From: Bacillota bacterium
GTDB taxonomy: Bacteria > Bacillota > Clostridia > Christensenellales > SZUA-584
Direction: 5' to 3'
DNA length: 64,000 nt
Assembly: GCA_023397655.1 (NCBI GenBank)
Contig: JAEWTW010000052.1
Coordinates: 12,856-76,855, forward strand
In this document: positions 16,226 through 24,697 of the stretch, one piece after another
Numbering within the stretch: position 1 is the stretch's first letter
Layout of the letters: each line of letters opens with the position of its first letter
Notes under the pieces: generated by a model
The model's input: the letters and a program-made list of their open reading frames with translations, nothing else
Database searches by the model: none
What the model was told of the DNA's origin: nothing
Made by a program: the position numbers and the translations under genes

Positions 16226-17332
16226 TCACTTCTTCATCTTCGAATACTTCTTCAGATATACGAACCGCATCAGACGGCATTCCAGCGGCGCGATCGGCTT
16301 TAGTGTGCCGTGTGCCAGCGCGGTCAAATGCGCATCGCAGCCCTTCTCCAGCACCATCTCCACAGCCTCCGCGTCGTCCGCGTCGCCCGCGCAGCACAGC
16401 GCTCCCCGGCCTTTGACTAATACAGCGTTGCGACCCTTGAGTGCCCGCACAATAGCCGCGCCCTCCGGCTCCGCTACGCGCACGGTAACGCCCGCCAGCT
16501 GCGCGAAATCGTCCAGCAGCGGCTTTACTGTCCGCCCCTGCTGCGACGCCTCCGCCACACCGGGCAGCACGCAGCCGCGTATCACGTTCACGTCCGTCCG
16601 CGCGCGATATATCGCGAGATGCCACTGCGCTTCGGCAGGCAGCAGCTTCCCGTCCGCCGCTCGGCCCGATGCCATGTCAGCCGTCACTGAATAATCTGCA
16701 TTGGTATAGATGAATCCGTCTCCGTCGCGAAAGCTGCTGCCGATAGCGTCTGCCGTCCCTTCCGGAACCGGCGCGTAAAACCGCTTGCACTCGTCCTCCA
16801 GCGCCTGCGCCGCCGCGAACGCGGCCGCACGGTTCTCGCCGTACACCAGCGCGCCGTGGTGTGACATCAGCACCGCACGCCCTTCCGATTGGCTGACCGC
16901 GTCCGTCACGCCCTTGCGCAGCTTCTTGGTGCCGGGCAGGCCGTAAGCCGCCAGCAGGATACGGTGGCCGAGAATCTCCCTTGCCTCCGTCCCGGCCACA
17001 TCCACGTCCTCCCCCAACACACCTGCTATTGAAGCGCCTGCCTGGTGCGTGTGTATCACAAAGTTAACGTCCGGCTTCAGCGCGTATACCGCCGCGTGGA
17101 TACCCTTTTCTGAGGACGGCTTGATGTTTCCCTCGTAGCTAAGGTCCGCAATGTTCACCACCACGATATCGCCCAGAGTCAGCGCGTCGTAGCTTCGTCC
17201 GCTGGGCGTGATCGCGAAACGGCTCCCGTCGATACGGCAGCTCACATTGCCCCACGTCCGTGCGATCAGCCCCGTTTCCACCAGCCGGTGCCCCGCTTCG
17301 ATGACCTCCCGTTTGGCCTGCTCAACGTCCAT
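16226..17332 (-). CDS. Two-domain class II aldolase/adducin family protein
   Basis: A 368-residue protein made of two class II aldolase-like domains. The first (1 to about 190) keeps the zinc and catalytic motifs: SSEKGIHAAVY (Glu), IHTHQAG (His-x-His) and MSHHGALVYG (His). The second (about 215-355) aligns in outline (AEAQWHLAIYRARTDVNVI, NAVLVKGRGALCCAG) but its zinc histidines are replaced (RGCVLPG, GRGALC), so it is probably inactive. Standard family members have one domain of about 215 residues. It likely cleaves a phosphorylated ketose to DHAP plus an aldehyde or decarboxylates a keto-acid phosphate. It follows the aminotransferase by 15 bp. Confidence 0.8.
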   Translation of the reverse strand: MDVEQAKREVIEAGHRLVETGLIARTWGNVSCRIDGSRFAITPSGRSYDALTLGDIVVVNIADLSYEGNIKPSSEKGIHAAVYALKPDVNFVIHTHQAGASIAGVLGEDVDVAGTEAREILGHRILLAAYGLPGTKKLRKGVTDAVSQSEGRAVLMSHHGALVYGENRAAAFAAAQALEDECKRFYAPVPEGTADAIGSSFRDGDGFIYTNADYSVTADMASGRAADGKLLPAEAQWHLAIYRARTDVNVIRGCVLPGVAEASQQGRTVKPLLDDFAQLAGVTVRVAEPEGAAIVRALKGRNAVLVKGRGALCCAGDADDAEAVEMVLEKGCDAHLTALAHGTLKPIAPLECRLMRFVYLKKYSKMKK

Positions 17333-17347
17333 ATGCCCCTCCCGCCG

Positions 17348-18820
17348 TTACAGCTGCGCCACGTGCGCAAACACGCGGTCGAAGCACGCCAGCGCCTCGT
17401 CAATCAGCTCCTCGGTATAGGCCGCGCTGGTGTACAGACGGCTGCCTGCCAACGTTACCAGCCCCTCGGCCATATACGCCGCGCCCATGTGCTCCATCTC
17501 CTTCTTGCGGACGGAGGTCGCTTTCAGCACAGCGGGTATCTTCCACGGCTTCGACCAGTCGATGGCGAAATGCACCGTGCCCACCGTCTCAAGATGGCAG
17601 ATGGAGCCCTGATTGAATGCCACGAACGGCAGCCCATGCTTTTCGATCAGTTTATTAAGCCCCGCGGTCATGCGGTCTCCCATGGCGCCCGCGTGCTCGC
17701 AGGCATGCGTCCGCTCCATCTCGCACAGCGTATGGTAGCCCGCCACGCAGCTCAAAGGGTTGGCCGCCATCGTGCCCCCGATCAGCGCCTTCTTATGCTT
17801 ATCACCCGCCTGTATGCCCGCCGCGAGATATTTCATGTATTCCTTCTTGCCGCCGAGGCCGCCCGCGCCCGGATATCCGCCCGCAATCACCTTTCCGAAC
17901 ACTGTGAGGTCCGGCTTCATGCCGAAGTAGCCTTGAGCGCCCGAGAGGCCGACGCGGAACGCCGTCACCACCTCGTCGAATATCAGCAGCGCGCCGTATT
18001 TGCGGCAGAGCGCTTCCACGCCCTTATTAAAATCGAAGTCCACCGGGCGAGTGCCGCTCTCAGGACCCACCGGCTCTATCATCACCGCCGCTGTGCCGCC
18101 GCGCAGCTGGTTGCCTTTAAGCTTGCGTTCCAGATCGCGCAGGTCGTTCGGGAAAAATTCCTGCGTCTTGCTGAAGCAGAAGCGCGGCACACCGTGCGCC
18201 TGCGTCCATTTGGAACCGGGGATGCGGATGCCGTAAGCCAGCTGGTCGCTCCAGCCATGGTACGCGCCGCCCATCTTGATCACATATTTCTTGCCTGTGG
18301 CCAGCCGCGCCACACGGATAGCCGCCATGCACGACTCGGTGCCGGAACCCAGCATACGGAACATCTCCACCGACGGCATCAGCTCGGATACCTTCTTGGC
18401 CAGCTTGTATTCATATTCGTGAAACAAGCCAGTGGAGGGGCCACACGTGTTCAGCAGCTCGATGACCTCTTTGCGTACCGCCTCCGGGTTGCTGCCCAGC
18501 ACCGTAGGGCCGCCCGCCTGCAAAAAGTCGAAGTAGCGGTTGCCGTCGATGTCGTACAGGAACGGGCCTTGTGCTTTGTTAAACACCAACGGGAACGGAT
18601 GGTTGAACGCGAGGTTATGCTGCACGCCGCCGGGTATCAGCGACTTGGCTTCGCCGATCATTGCCTTGGAGCGGACGCATTTCTTTTCGTAGTACTCCTC
18701 TTCATAGGCCTTCAGCGCATCGGGACGAATGGACCAGACGGGCTTTTGGATCAGCTCATCCAGCGCAGCCGTGACCGCTTTGGCGTCTGGGTATTGTGAT
18801 ATGGCAAAACCGTTGCTCAT
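17348..18820 (-). CDS. Class III PLP-dependent aminotransferase (GSA-aminomutase-like)
   Basis: A 490-residue fold-type I enzyme. Recognisable parts: IPGGVQHNLAFNHPFPLVF and YLYDIDGNRY-like FLYDIDGNRYFDF near the N-terminus, MLGSGTESCMAAIRVAR, GAYHGW, ALLIFDEVVTAFR, and FGKVIAGGYP with the PLP-binding Lys. The family includes glutamate-1-semialdehyde aminomutase, but no other haem genes are near, so a sugar- or amino-acid-specific transaminase is more likely. The start at 18820 follows GGAGGTCCATCC. It has a consensus promoter with a TetR-type operator just downstream of the -10, so it belongs to the divergent TetR regulon. Confidence 0.88.
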   Translation of the reverse strand: MSNGFAISQYPDAKAVTAALDELIQKPVWSIRPDALKAYEEEYYEKKCVRSKAMIGEAKSLIPGGVQHNLAFNHPFPLVFNKAQGPFLYDIDGNRYFDFLQAGGPTVLGSNPEAVRKEVIELLNTCGPSTGLFHEYEYKLAKKVSELMPSVEMFRMLGSGTESCMAAIRVARLATGKKYVIKMGGAYHGWSDQLAYGIRIPGSKWTQAHGVPRFCFSKTQEFFPNDLRDLERKLKGNQLRGGTAAVMIEPVGPESGTRPVDFDFNKGVEALCRKYGALLIFDEVVTAFRVGLSGAQGYFGMKPDLTVFGKVIAGGYPGAGGLGGKKEYMKYLAAGIQAGDKHKKALIGGTMAANPLSCVAGYHTLCEMERTHACEHAGAMGDRMTAGLNKLIEKHGLPFVAFNQGSICHLETVGTVHFAIDWSKPWKIPAVLKATSVRKKEMEHMGAAYMAEGLVTLAGSRLYTSAAYTEELIDEALACFDRVFAHVAQL

Positions 18821-18845
18821 GGATGGACCTCCGGAATGATGAAGT

Positions 18846-18865
18846 GTGAGCGAATGTTCACTCAC
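18846..18865. promoter_or_regulatory. TetR operator, aminotransferase side
   Basis: GTGAGCGAATGTTCACTCAC, an imperfect 20-bp palindrome, lies just downstream of the -10 of the aminotransferase promoter (TATAAT 18875-18870; TTGACA 18898-18893; 17-bp spacer). It is repeated almost exactly at 18946-18965. Confidence 0.85.
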
Positions 18866-18945
18866 CCATATTATATGGCGGTTTTTACCGGCTGTCAAAC
18901 AAAAACCGCTTGAGTTTTACAGATCCTTGTGATACGATCATTTCG

Positions 18946-18965
18946 GTGAGCGAATGTTCACTCAT
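18946..18965. promoter_or_regulatory. TetR operator, regulator/kinase side
   Basis: Same 20-bp site as 18846-18865 except for the last base. It lies 27 bp before the TetR start codon, where it would autoregulate the TetR-kinase operon. Confidence 0.85.
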
Positions 18966-18992
18966 ACCAATTTGACATATACGGAGGGGCGT

Positions 18993-19652
18993 ATGAACAC
19001 CACATTCCACAAGGATACCTTCGATAAGATATCGGAAGAAAAGCGCGCGCGCATACTGGAGATCGCCACGTCGGAATTCGCGTCGCAGGGCTTCGACAAC
19101 GCCAACATCAACAGCATCGCCGACAAGGCGGGCGTCAGCGTCGGCTCCCTGTACAAATATTTCGACTCCAAGGAGGACTTCTTCCTCACCTGCGTGACGG
19201 GCGGCGTTGAAACGCTGGAGCGCGTGCTGGGTGAAGCCTTCGATTCGGATGAGGATCTGATGATCAAGACGGAGCGCATCATCCGCCTGATACAGAAGCA
19301 TTCGCGCGAGCACCGGGACCTGATACGGCTGTACAACGAGATCACCTCGGAGAGCAACTCCGCGCTGCTCAAGAAGCTGTCGTTCGACCTCGAGAGCATT
19401 TCGGCGCGCGTGTATACCGGTCTTATCGCGCAGGCGCAGGCCACCGGGGAACTGCGGGACGATATGGATCCCGCTCTGTTCGCGTTCTTCGCCGACAGCC
19501 TGTTCATGATTCTGCAGTTCTCATACGCGTGCGAATACTATCAGGAGCGCTTCAAGGTTTATGCCGGAGAAGACATACTCGACCGGGACGAAGCCGTGGT
19601 GCAGCAGCTGCTCAAATTCCTCAAAGCAGCGTTCAAAGGCTTGAGGAGGTAA
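18993..19652 (+). CDS. TetR-family transcriptional regulator
   Basis: A 219-residue repressor. The helix-turn-helix is clear: RILEIATSEFASQGFDNANINSIADKAGVSVGSLYKYFDSKEDFF. The remaining helices form the ligand domain. The ATG at 18993 has GGAGGGGCGT upstream. Twin operators at 18846 and 18946 allow it to control the divergent aminotransferase-aldolase operon and its own operon with the kinase, which begins 4 bp after its stop. The inducer is likely a metabolite of this pathway (inferred). Confidence 0.95.
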   Translation: MNTTFHKDTFDKISEEKRARILEIATSEFASQGFDNANINSIADKAGVSVGSLYKYFDSKEDFFLTCVTGGVETLERVLGEAFDSDEDLMIKTERIIRLIQKHSREHRDLIRLYNEITSESNSALLKKLSFDLESISARVYTGLIAQAQATGELRDDMDPALFAFFADSLFMILQFSYACEYYQERFKVYAGEDILDRDEAVVQQLLKFLKAAFKGLRR

Positions 19653-19656
19653 CGCC

Positions 19657-21321
19657 ATGCCACAAACCGTCTGCGCCATCACATACGATCTTGGTACCAC
19701 GGGCGTTAAAACGTGCCTGTTCCGCATCGGCGAAAAGCTGGAGCTGGTGCACAGCGCCTACGCGGGCTACGGGCTCTATATGGTGGAGGGCGGCGGCGCG
19801 GAGCAGTATCCGGAGGAATGGTGGCAGGCCGTTTGCAATACCACCCGGCAGGTGCTGAGCGAATCCGGCACAGCTGCGGAGCATGTCGTCGCCGTCTCGT
19901 TCTGTTCGCAGATGCAGTGTCTGGCGCTGGTGGACAGGGACGGCAATCCGGTGCGCCCCGCCATGAGCTACATGGACAATCGCGCCGCGGAGCAGCACGC
20001 CAAAGGCATCGGCAGCGGCTTCAAAGTCAGCGGCCTCAACGCACGCAAGCTGCTTGCCTCGCTTGCCGCCACCAAAGCCGTGCCCGCCAGTGTGAAGGAC
20101 CCCGTCTGGAAATACAAATGGGTGCAGCAGAACGAGCCGGACAATTTCCGGCGTGTCTATAAGTGGCTGGACGCCAAGGACTATCTCAGCCTGAAGTTCA
20201 CCGGAGAATTTACGATGACGGAGGGTAACGCCTACGCCACCTTTCTGTACGACACGCGCCCCGGCAAGCGCGGCTGGAGCCGCGCGCTCTGCCGCATGTA
20301 CGGCGTGAATCCGGCGCACCTGCCCCGCGTGATCCACGCCACCGACATCGCGGGACATGTCACAGCGCAGGCCGCGTCGGAGCTGGGGCTTGCCCCAGGC
20401 ACGCCCGTTTACGGGGGCGGCGGCGACGCGGAGCTGATCGGCGTCGGCATCGGCGCGGTAAACTTAGGCGAAACGCACATCTATCTCGGCACCTCCGGCT
20501 GGGTCTCCACCGTCACAAACAGGCAACTCGTGGATACCACGTCCATGATCGCCGCCATCGTGGGCGCGCAGCCGGGCCGTTACCATTATTTCGCCGAGAT
20601 GGAGACCGCGGGCAAGTGCCTCGAATGGGTGAAGGACCACCTTGCGCTGGACGAGATCGGCGTCTATCTGGAAAAGAAACACGTCACCGAATCGCTGGAG
20701 CGCGTTTACCTCAGTTTATACGACTACCTCTGCGAGGTGGTGAGCACCGTTCCCGCCGGTTCTAACGGCGTGGTGTTCACGCCCTGGCTGCACGGCAACC
20801 GCTGTCCGTTTGAAGCGCCGGATGCCCGCGGGCTGTTCTTCGGTATCGGTATCGAAACGGGCAAGTCCGAGATGATCCGCGCGGTCATTGAGGGCATCAG
20901 CTACCACCTGCGATGGATGCTTCAGGCACAGGAAAAGAAGACGCGCACGTCGGATACGATACTGGTGGCGGGCGGCGGCGCGCTCTCCCCCGTCATCTGC
21001 CAGATACTCGCGGACGTACTGGGACGCCCCGTGGCCACATTGCCCCAGCCGCAGAACGCGGGCGCTTTCGGCGCAGCAATCATCATCGCAGCGGGCATGG
21101 GGCTCATCCCCTCTGCGGACAGCGCCAAGTCTCTGCTGCCCGGCTACACCACGTTTCTGCCCATGCCGCAGAACAGAACGGCGCACGCCGTCAACTACGC
21201 TGTGTTCCGCACGCTGTATCAGCACAACAAAAAGGGCTTTGCCGCTCTCGCCGGGCGCGTCAGGAATAAGCTGCGTCCGGTCCAATCAGCCCAGAGCAAG
21301 GAATCCAACATTCAGGCATAA
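19657..21321 (+). CDS. FGGY-family carbohydrate kinase (xylulokinase-like)
   Basis: A 554-residue sugar kinase. N-terminal ATPase-fold motif YDLGTTGVKTCLF, substrate region SFCSQMQCLALVDRDGNPVRPAMSYMDNRAAEQ, YLGTSGWVSTV in the phosphate-binding loop, and the C-terminal signature ILVAGGGALSPVICQILADVLGRPV. About 50 residues longer than typical xylulokinase. It phosphorylates a ketose or polyol; the partner enzymes under the same TetR control are an aminotransferase and a two-domain aldolase, suggesting kinase then aldolase cleavage. It ends about 60 bp before the sigK fragment on the other strand. Confidence 0.88.
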   Translation: MPQTVCAITYDLGTTGVKTCLFRIGEKLELVHSAYAGYGLYMVEGGGAEQYPEEWWQAVCNTTRQVLSESGTAAEHVVAVSFCSQMQCLALVDRDGNPVRPAMSYMDNRAAEQHAKGIGSGFKVSGLNARKLLASLAATKAVPASVKDPVWKYKWVQQNEPDNFRRVYKWLDAKDYLSLKFTGEFTMTEGNAYATFLYDTRPGKRGWSRALCRMYGVNPAHLPRVIHATDIAGHVTAQAASELGLAPGTPVYGGGGDAELIGVGIGAVNLGETHIYLGTSGWVSTVTNRQLVDTTSMIAAIVGAQPGRYHYFAEMETAGKCLEWVKDHLALDEIGVYLEKKHVTESLERVYLSLYDYLCEVVSTVPAGSNGVVFTPWLHGNRCPFEAPDARGLFFGIGIETGKSEMIRAVIEGISYHLRWMLQAQEKKTRTSDTILVAGGGALSPVICQILADVLGRPVATLPQPQNAGAFGAAIIIAAGMGLIPSADSAKSLLPGYTTFLPMPQNRTAHAVNYAVFRTLYQHNKKGFAALAGRVRNKLRPVQSAQSKESNIQA

Positions 21322-21352
21322 AAAAGCGGCGACGCCCAAAACGTATTGCCGC
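21319..21352 (-). terminator. sigK: Terminator downstream of the sigK 3' part
   Basis: On the minus strand, GCGGC-AAT-ACG pairs with CGT-C-GCCGC, followed by six T. It lies 30 bp after the sigK stop, where the reconstituted gene (or the recombinase transcript) would end. Confidence 0.75.
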
Positions 21353-21381
21353 ATTACATGCCTCGTCCTCAGTTTTATTTC

Positions 21382-21459
21382 TTAACTCGTTGAGCTTCTG
21401 GAGAGCTCGGCCGCCAGCTTGGCGATGGCTTTGCTCTCAATGCGCGATACATAGGAGCG
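21382..21459 (-). CDS. sigK: RNA polymerase sigma-K, C-terminal fragment (3' part of split sigK)
   Basis: The minus strand encodes RSYVSRIESKAIAKLAAEL plus a short Ser-rich end and TAA. This is the end of sigma region 4.2, matching SYVSRIEKKALKKL of known sigma-K proteins. It has no start codon and is separated by 24.3 kb from the rest of the gene. The first six codons (R to the second R) lie in the 17-bp repeat shared with the 5' half. Joining across the repeat keeps frame and gives a 230-residue protein. Confidence 0.95.
   Translation of the reverse strand, partial: RSYVSRIESKAIAKLAAELSRSSTS
21443..21459. repeat. Attachment-site direct repeat, recombinase end
   Basis: CGCGATACATAGGAGCG, identical to 45783-45799. 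On the sigK strand it reads through codons R-S-Y-V-S-R of region 4.2. The bases on either side differ between the copies, which defines the repeat as 17 bp. Confidence 0.95.
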
Positions 21460-21462
21460 CGG

Positions 21463-23043
21463 CTACTGCAAACGGCTTTGGGGTTTCGGTCTGCAAAAAC
21501 GGAAATGGATAAAAAGCTGTTTGTCCTCCGTCATCTCCACCTTCTCGATGAGGCTGGTGAGCAGTTCCCTGCTGTTCTCCTGCGCATTGAGGAAGCGTTC
21601 GACGAGCTGCGTGGCCTGTTCGTGCACGGATATGTTTTCTTTTATCTCCGCCGGCAGCGTCCTCTGCTTCGCCTCCAAAGCCGCCCGTTCCTCTTTGGCC
21701 CGCGTGTACAGGCGCGCAAAGTCGGTCTCCTCCAGTAACCCGGCCAGCATATCCATATACATGCGGTCCAGCTTCGCCGTCAGCGCTTCCAGCCTGCTTT
21801 CGATGCGTGTCCGCTCCGCTTCGGCGCTGTGACCGCCCGCCTCTTCCAGCAGTTTGACCGCCGCGCTTTCCAGCGCATCGATATCCAGATACCTCCCGCA
21901 TAGACCCCTGACCTGCTCCATCACCACCGCGGTGATGTCGTCGACCTTGGCCGAATGGCATGTGCACGCGCGGCTTTTGGCATACCGCTGATATGTGCGG
22001 CAGATGAAGTACAGCGTATCTTCTCCTGCGGCGTTCGGCCTGTTGACCACGGCCAGCGGATGGCCGCACTCGCGGCATCTGATCAGCCCTTTGAGCAGAT
22101 AGTCGTATGTGCGGGCGCGTGTCGACCGGCGCAGGCCGATTTGCGCGGCAGCCTTTTCGAACAGCTCACGTTCCACGATGGGTTCATGCGTGTTTTCAAC
22201 GATCTTCCAGTCCTGCCGGTCCGTGCGAATGCATTTGCTGGTCTTGTAGCTGATGCGCCTCGATTTGCCTTGCGCCATACTGCCGATGTAGACGGGGTTT
22301 TGCAGCATGTCCGAGATGCGCTCGCCGCTCCAAAGGCCTTTGCCGCGGCTGCCCGTTTTGAGCCTGGCGTACGCCGCGGGCGTGGGCACGCCATCCTCAT
22401 TAAGCCGCTGGGCGATCTTGCGGCAGGATTCGCCGCTCACCGCCAGCGCAAAGACGCGCCGCACAACCCCCGCCGCTTCCTCGTCGATGACGATTTTATT
22501 CTTTTCCGTTTCGGATAACCTATAGCCGTAAACCGCCTTGCCGCCGATGAACTGCCCTTTACGCTGCTTGTCGTGCTTTACGCTTTTGATCTTCTTGCTG
22601 ATGTCTTTGGCGTACATGTCGTTCATGATAGCCCTAAACGGCGTGATGTCGTTGGCCGTGCTGTCAGTGCCCGAGTCGATACCGTCCAGCAGTGAGATAT
22701 AGCGCACATGATGCTCCGGGAAATAACGCTCCATGTAGTGGCCCGTCTGTATATAGTCGCGTCCCAGCCGCGACAGATCCTTGGTGACCACCATGTTGAC
22801 CCGTTTTTCCTCTATATCCGCAATCATGCGCCTGAAGGCCGGCCTGTCAAACGTGGTTCCGCTCCAGCCGTCGTCTATGTACGTGTCATGGACAAATAGC
22901 GCATGTGTCTCTGCGAAATCCATCAGCAGACTGCGCTGGTTGGTGACGCTTTCCGACTCCGGCTCCTCCTTATCGTCCTCCTTGGACAGCCGGATGTACA
23001 GCGCGGCTCTGTATTCCTTCGCGTTGCCAATCTCAAAGCGCAT
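21463..23043 (-). CDS. Large serine recombinase (sigK element recombinase, SpoIVCA-like)
   Basis: About 526 residues. The resolvase domain (about 10-155) has ALYIRLSKEDD with the nucleophilic Ser, DDGWSGTTFDRPAFRRMI and VVTKDLSRLGRDYIQTG with the catalytic Arg residues. A recombinase domain follows (GKAVYGYRL to WSGERISDMLQNPVYIG), then a zinc ribbon (CRECGHPL with ICRTY and ACTCHSAK) and a coiled-coil stretch (about 400-480). GGAGGGTT favours the ATG at 23043 over 23046. The stop lies 3 bp from the att repeat, the arrangement expected for an excisionase of the split sigK. It should act in the mother cell, cutting both repeats and joining sigK. Annotated as SpoIVCA-like by position and fold, not by close identity. 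Confidence 0.95.
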   Translation of the reverse strand: MRFEIGNAKEYRAALYIRLSKEDDKEEPESESVTNQRSLLMDFAETHALFVHDTYIDDGWSGTTFDRPAFRRMIADIEEKRVNMVVTKDLSRLGRDYIQTGHYMERYFPEHHVRYISLLDGIDSGTDSTANDITPFRAIMNDMYAKDISKKIKSVKHDKQRKGQFIGGKAVYGYRLSETEKNKIVIDEEAAGVVRRVFALAVSGESCRKIAQRLNEDGVPTPAAYARLKTGSRGKGLWSGERISDMLQNPVYIGSMAQGKSRRISYKTSKCIRTDRQDWKIVENTHEPIVERELFEKAAAQIGLRRSTRARTYDYLLKGLIRCRECGHPLAVVNRPNAAGEDTLYFICRTYQRYAKSRACTCHSAKVDDITAVVMEQVRGLCGRYLDIDALESAAVKLLEEAGGHSAEAERTRIESRLEALTAKLDRMYMDMLAGLLEETDFARLYTRAKEERAALEAKQRTLPAEIKENISVHEQATQLVERFLNAQENSRELLTSLIEKVEMTEDKQLFIHFRFCRPKPQSRLQ

Positions 23044-23080
23044 CATAACCCTCCGGACGTAAGCGGATTTTTATCTGCTG

Positions 23081-23197
23081 TCAGTTCATATACGTTTTGC
23101 ATCTGACAAACAGCTTGAACGCGTCCAGCATCACCTGCATGAAGCTGCGTTCCTTTTCGCTGTAATAGCAATGAACCGTGATCTCTCTGCATTTCAT
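23081..23197 (-). CDS. 38-residue Cys-containing peptide upstream of the recombinase
   Basis: Begins MKCREITVHCYYSEKERSF and ends FKLFVRCKTYMN. AAGGGGGC lies at good distance before the ATG, and the recombinase follows 37 bp after the stop, so the two are probably cotranscribed. It is short, helical in its second half and basic at the end. In C. difficile, sigK-element excision needs a small directionality factor encoded in the element; this ORF is a positional candidate only. Confidence 0.55.
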   Translation of the reverse strand: MKCREITVHCYYSEKERSFMQVMLDAFKLFVRCKTYMN

Positions 23198-23228
23198 AAA
23201 GCAAGCCCCCTTGAAGACTTTCTATTAA

Positions 23229-23258
23229 TGAATATGCAGACTTCCACAGACTATTGAC
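23229..23258 (-). promoter_or_regulatory. Possible sigma-E-like promoter of the recombinase unit
   Basis: On the minus strand GTCAATAG (23258-23251), 14 bases, CATATTCA (23236-23229), about 32 bases before the 38-residue ORF. Spacing and CATA start fit sigma-E promoters; the -35 matches poorly. Mother-cell control is expected biologically but the sequence support is weak. Confidence 0.3.
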
Positions 23259-23269
23259 TCTGCGTTTCC

Positions 23270-23302
23270 GGAAAAACAAAAAGGGCTGCACGCCGCAACC
23301 CT
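23270..23302 (-). terminator. Intrinsic terminator after the iron alcohol dehydrogenase
   Basis: Minus strand AGGGTTGC pairs with GCAGCCCT around GGCGT, then TTTTTGTTTTT. It separates the metabolic cargo from the recombinase unit. Confidence 0.85.
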
Positions 23303-23351
23303 CAAGACCTCTAATCAGTTATTTAAAAACACCGTCGTGGTGAACGCGCCT

Positions 23352-24458
23352 TTACTGACCGGATACCCGCGTCCAAATATCGCGGATGTCCTGTTCGGTG
23401 ATGGGGCCCGCCGTGTTCCCGAGGCTGCCCTTCTGCAGCAGCGACTGCCCGGTGTAGTGCGCCACTTCGTCCGCGGTCAGCTGGGGCGGCGTGCCCACCA
23501 GCTGCGTCATGGCGGTACGGAAACCCTCGATATCCGCAAAGCCCATCGCCCGCAGCGCCTTTTCCACCTTGTCCCTGCGGAAACGCGACGCATAGATGAG
23601 GTAGTCACTCATTAGCAGGCCGTTGGCCATTCCGTGCGGGATATCCTTGTAGTACGTGTAGCAGTAGCCCATGCCGTGCACCGCCGTGACGCCCACCTGC
23701 GATATCACGATGCCGCCCAGCAGCGACGCGTACAGCAGCTTTTCACGCAGCTCCATGTCCAGATCATTGTCCGCCAGCTTCGGAATGCACGTGCCGAACA
23801 CCGCCATCGCCTCCAGCGCGAGGCAGTCTGCAATGGCCGTGCTGCGGTTGCCGAGGTACCCTTCTATCGAGTGGGAGAATGCGTCCACCGCTGTGTTGAC
23901 CGTGGCATACTGCCCCAGCGTTTTGGTATAGCCCGCGTCCAGCAGCGCGATTTTGGGCACCGTGTGGATGTTACCGAAGCCCATCTTGGTCTGAAGCTCC
24001 CGGCGCACCAGCACACTGTACTGCGTGACCTCGCTGCCCGTGCCCGCCGTGGTGGGCACCGCCACCACCGGCAGCGCTCTGATAAATGCGTTTTTGAACA
24101 GCTCCGCGCCCGCCATACCCGGATTCGCCGCCAGCACCGCCACCGCCTTGGCCGCGTCGACAGGCGAACCGCCGCCGATGCCGACCACAAAGTCCGCGCC
24201 AAATTCCGCCGCCTGCCCGGCCGCGTCCACCGCCGTCTCCAGCGAAGGGTTGTTCTCAATGCCGTCATAATGCCGCCACTGGACATTCTGCTGTTCCAGC
24301 ACGGAAATCACATCATCCAGCGCGCCGCACGCCTTGGCCGACGTTTTGCCGGTGACGATCATCGCTTTTGCGCCGTATGCCGCCAGCTCCGCCGAGTGCT
24401 TGGCCACGCACCCGGGCTCGAAGTATATTTTCGTAGGCACCACGTAAGAAAACTGCAT
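23352..24458 (-). CDS. Iron-containing alcohol dehydrogenase
   Basis: A 368-residue group III alcohol dehydrogenase. NAD-binding GIGGGSPVDAAKAV, VPTTAGTGSEVTQYSVL, and metal-ligand segments AVDAFSHSIEGYLGN (Asp, His) and AVHGMGYCYTYYKDIPHGMANG (two His). It reduces an aldehyde using NAD(P)H. Within this element a rhamnose- or methylthioribose-type aldolase would yield lactaldehyde or methylthioacetaldehyde, so this enzyme could make 1,2-propanediol or 2-(methylthio)ethanol; that role is inferred from neighbours. It has flanking terminators on both sides, so it is a separate transcript. Confidence 0.92.
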   Translation of the reverse strand: MQFSYVVPTKIYFEPGCVAKHSAELAAYGAKAMIVTGKTSAKACGALDDVISVLEQQNVQWRHYDGIENNPSLETAVDAAGQAAEFGADFVVGIGGGSPVDAAKAVAVLAANPGMAGAELFKNAFIRALPVVAVPTTAGTGSEVTQYSVLVRRELQTKMGFGNIHTVPKIALLDAGYTKTLGQYATVNTAVDAFSHSIEGYLGNRSTAIADCLALEAMAVFGTCIPKLADNDLDMELREKLLYASLLGGIVISQVGVTAVHGMGYCYTYYKDIPHGMANGLLMSDYLIYASRFRRDKVEKALRAMGFADIEGFRTAMTQLVGTPPQLTADEVAHYTGQSLLQKGSLGNTAGPITEQDIRDIWTRVSGQ

Positions 24459-24591
24459 TCCGTCTCCTGTCTGAACGGGCCATGCCCGCCGTCTGATGAT
24501 ATCTTAATATATCACAACAGCACCCGCGGCGTCATCCAAATGATGTATGTCAACGCCACCCTGCTGCTTTTAGCGCAGGCCTGCCGCCATA

Positions 24592-24621
24592 CAAAAAGGG
24601 CTGCGATTCTGCGCGCAGCCC
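24592..24621 (-). terminator. Intrinsic terminator after the DUF4340 gene
   Basis: Minus strand stem GGGCTGCG/CGCAGCCC followed by TTTTTGT. Confidence 0.85.
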
Positions 24622-24697
24622 GATAATCAATGACGTTATGTTGTATAACGGCTTGTTCCAACCGTAATACCATAGGCTTTTGTATAAATCAATCCGT

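Noticed and set aside
17288..18799. A 503-codon plus-strand frame opposite the aminotransferase
   Set aside because: Antisense reading of a conserved gene; no start signal and low-complexity composition.
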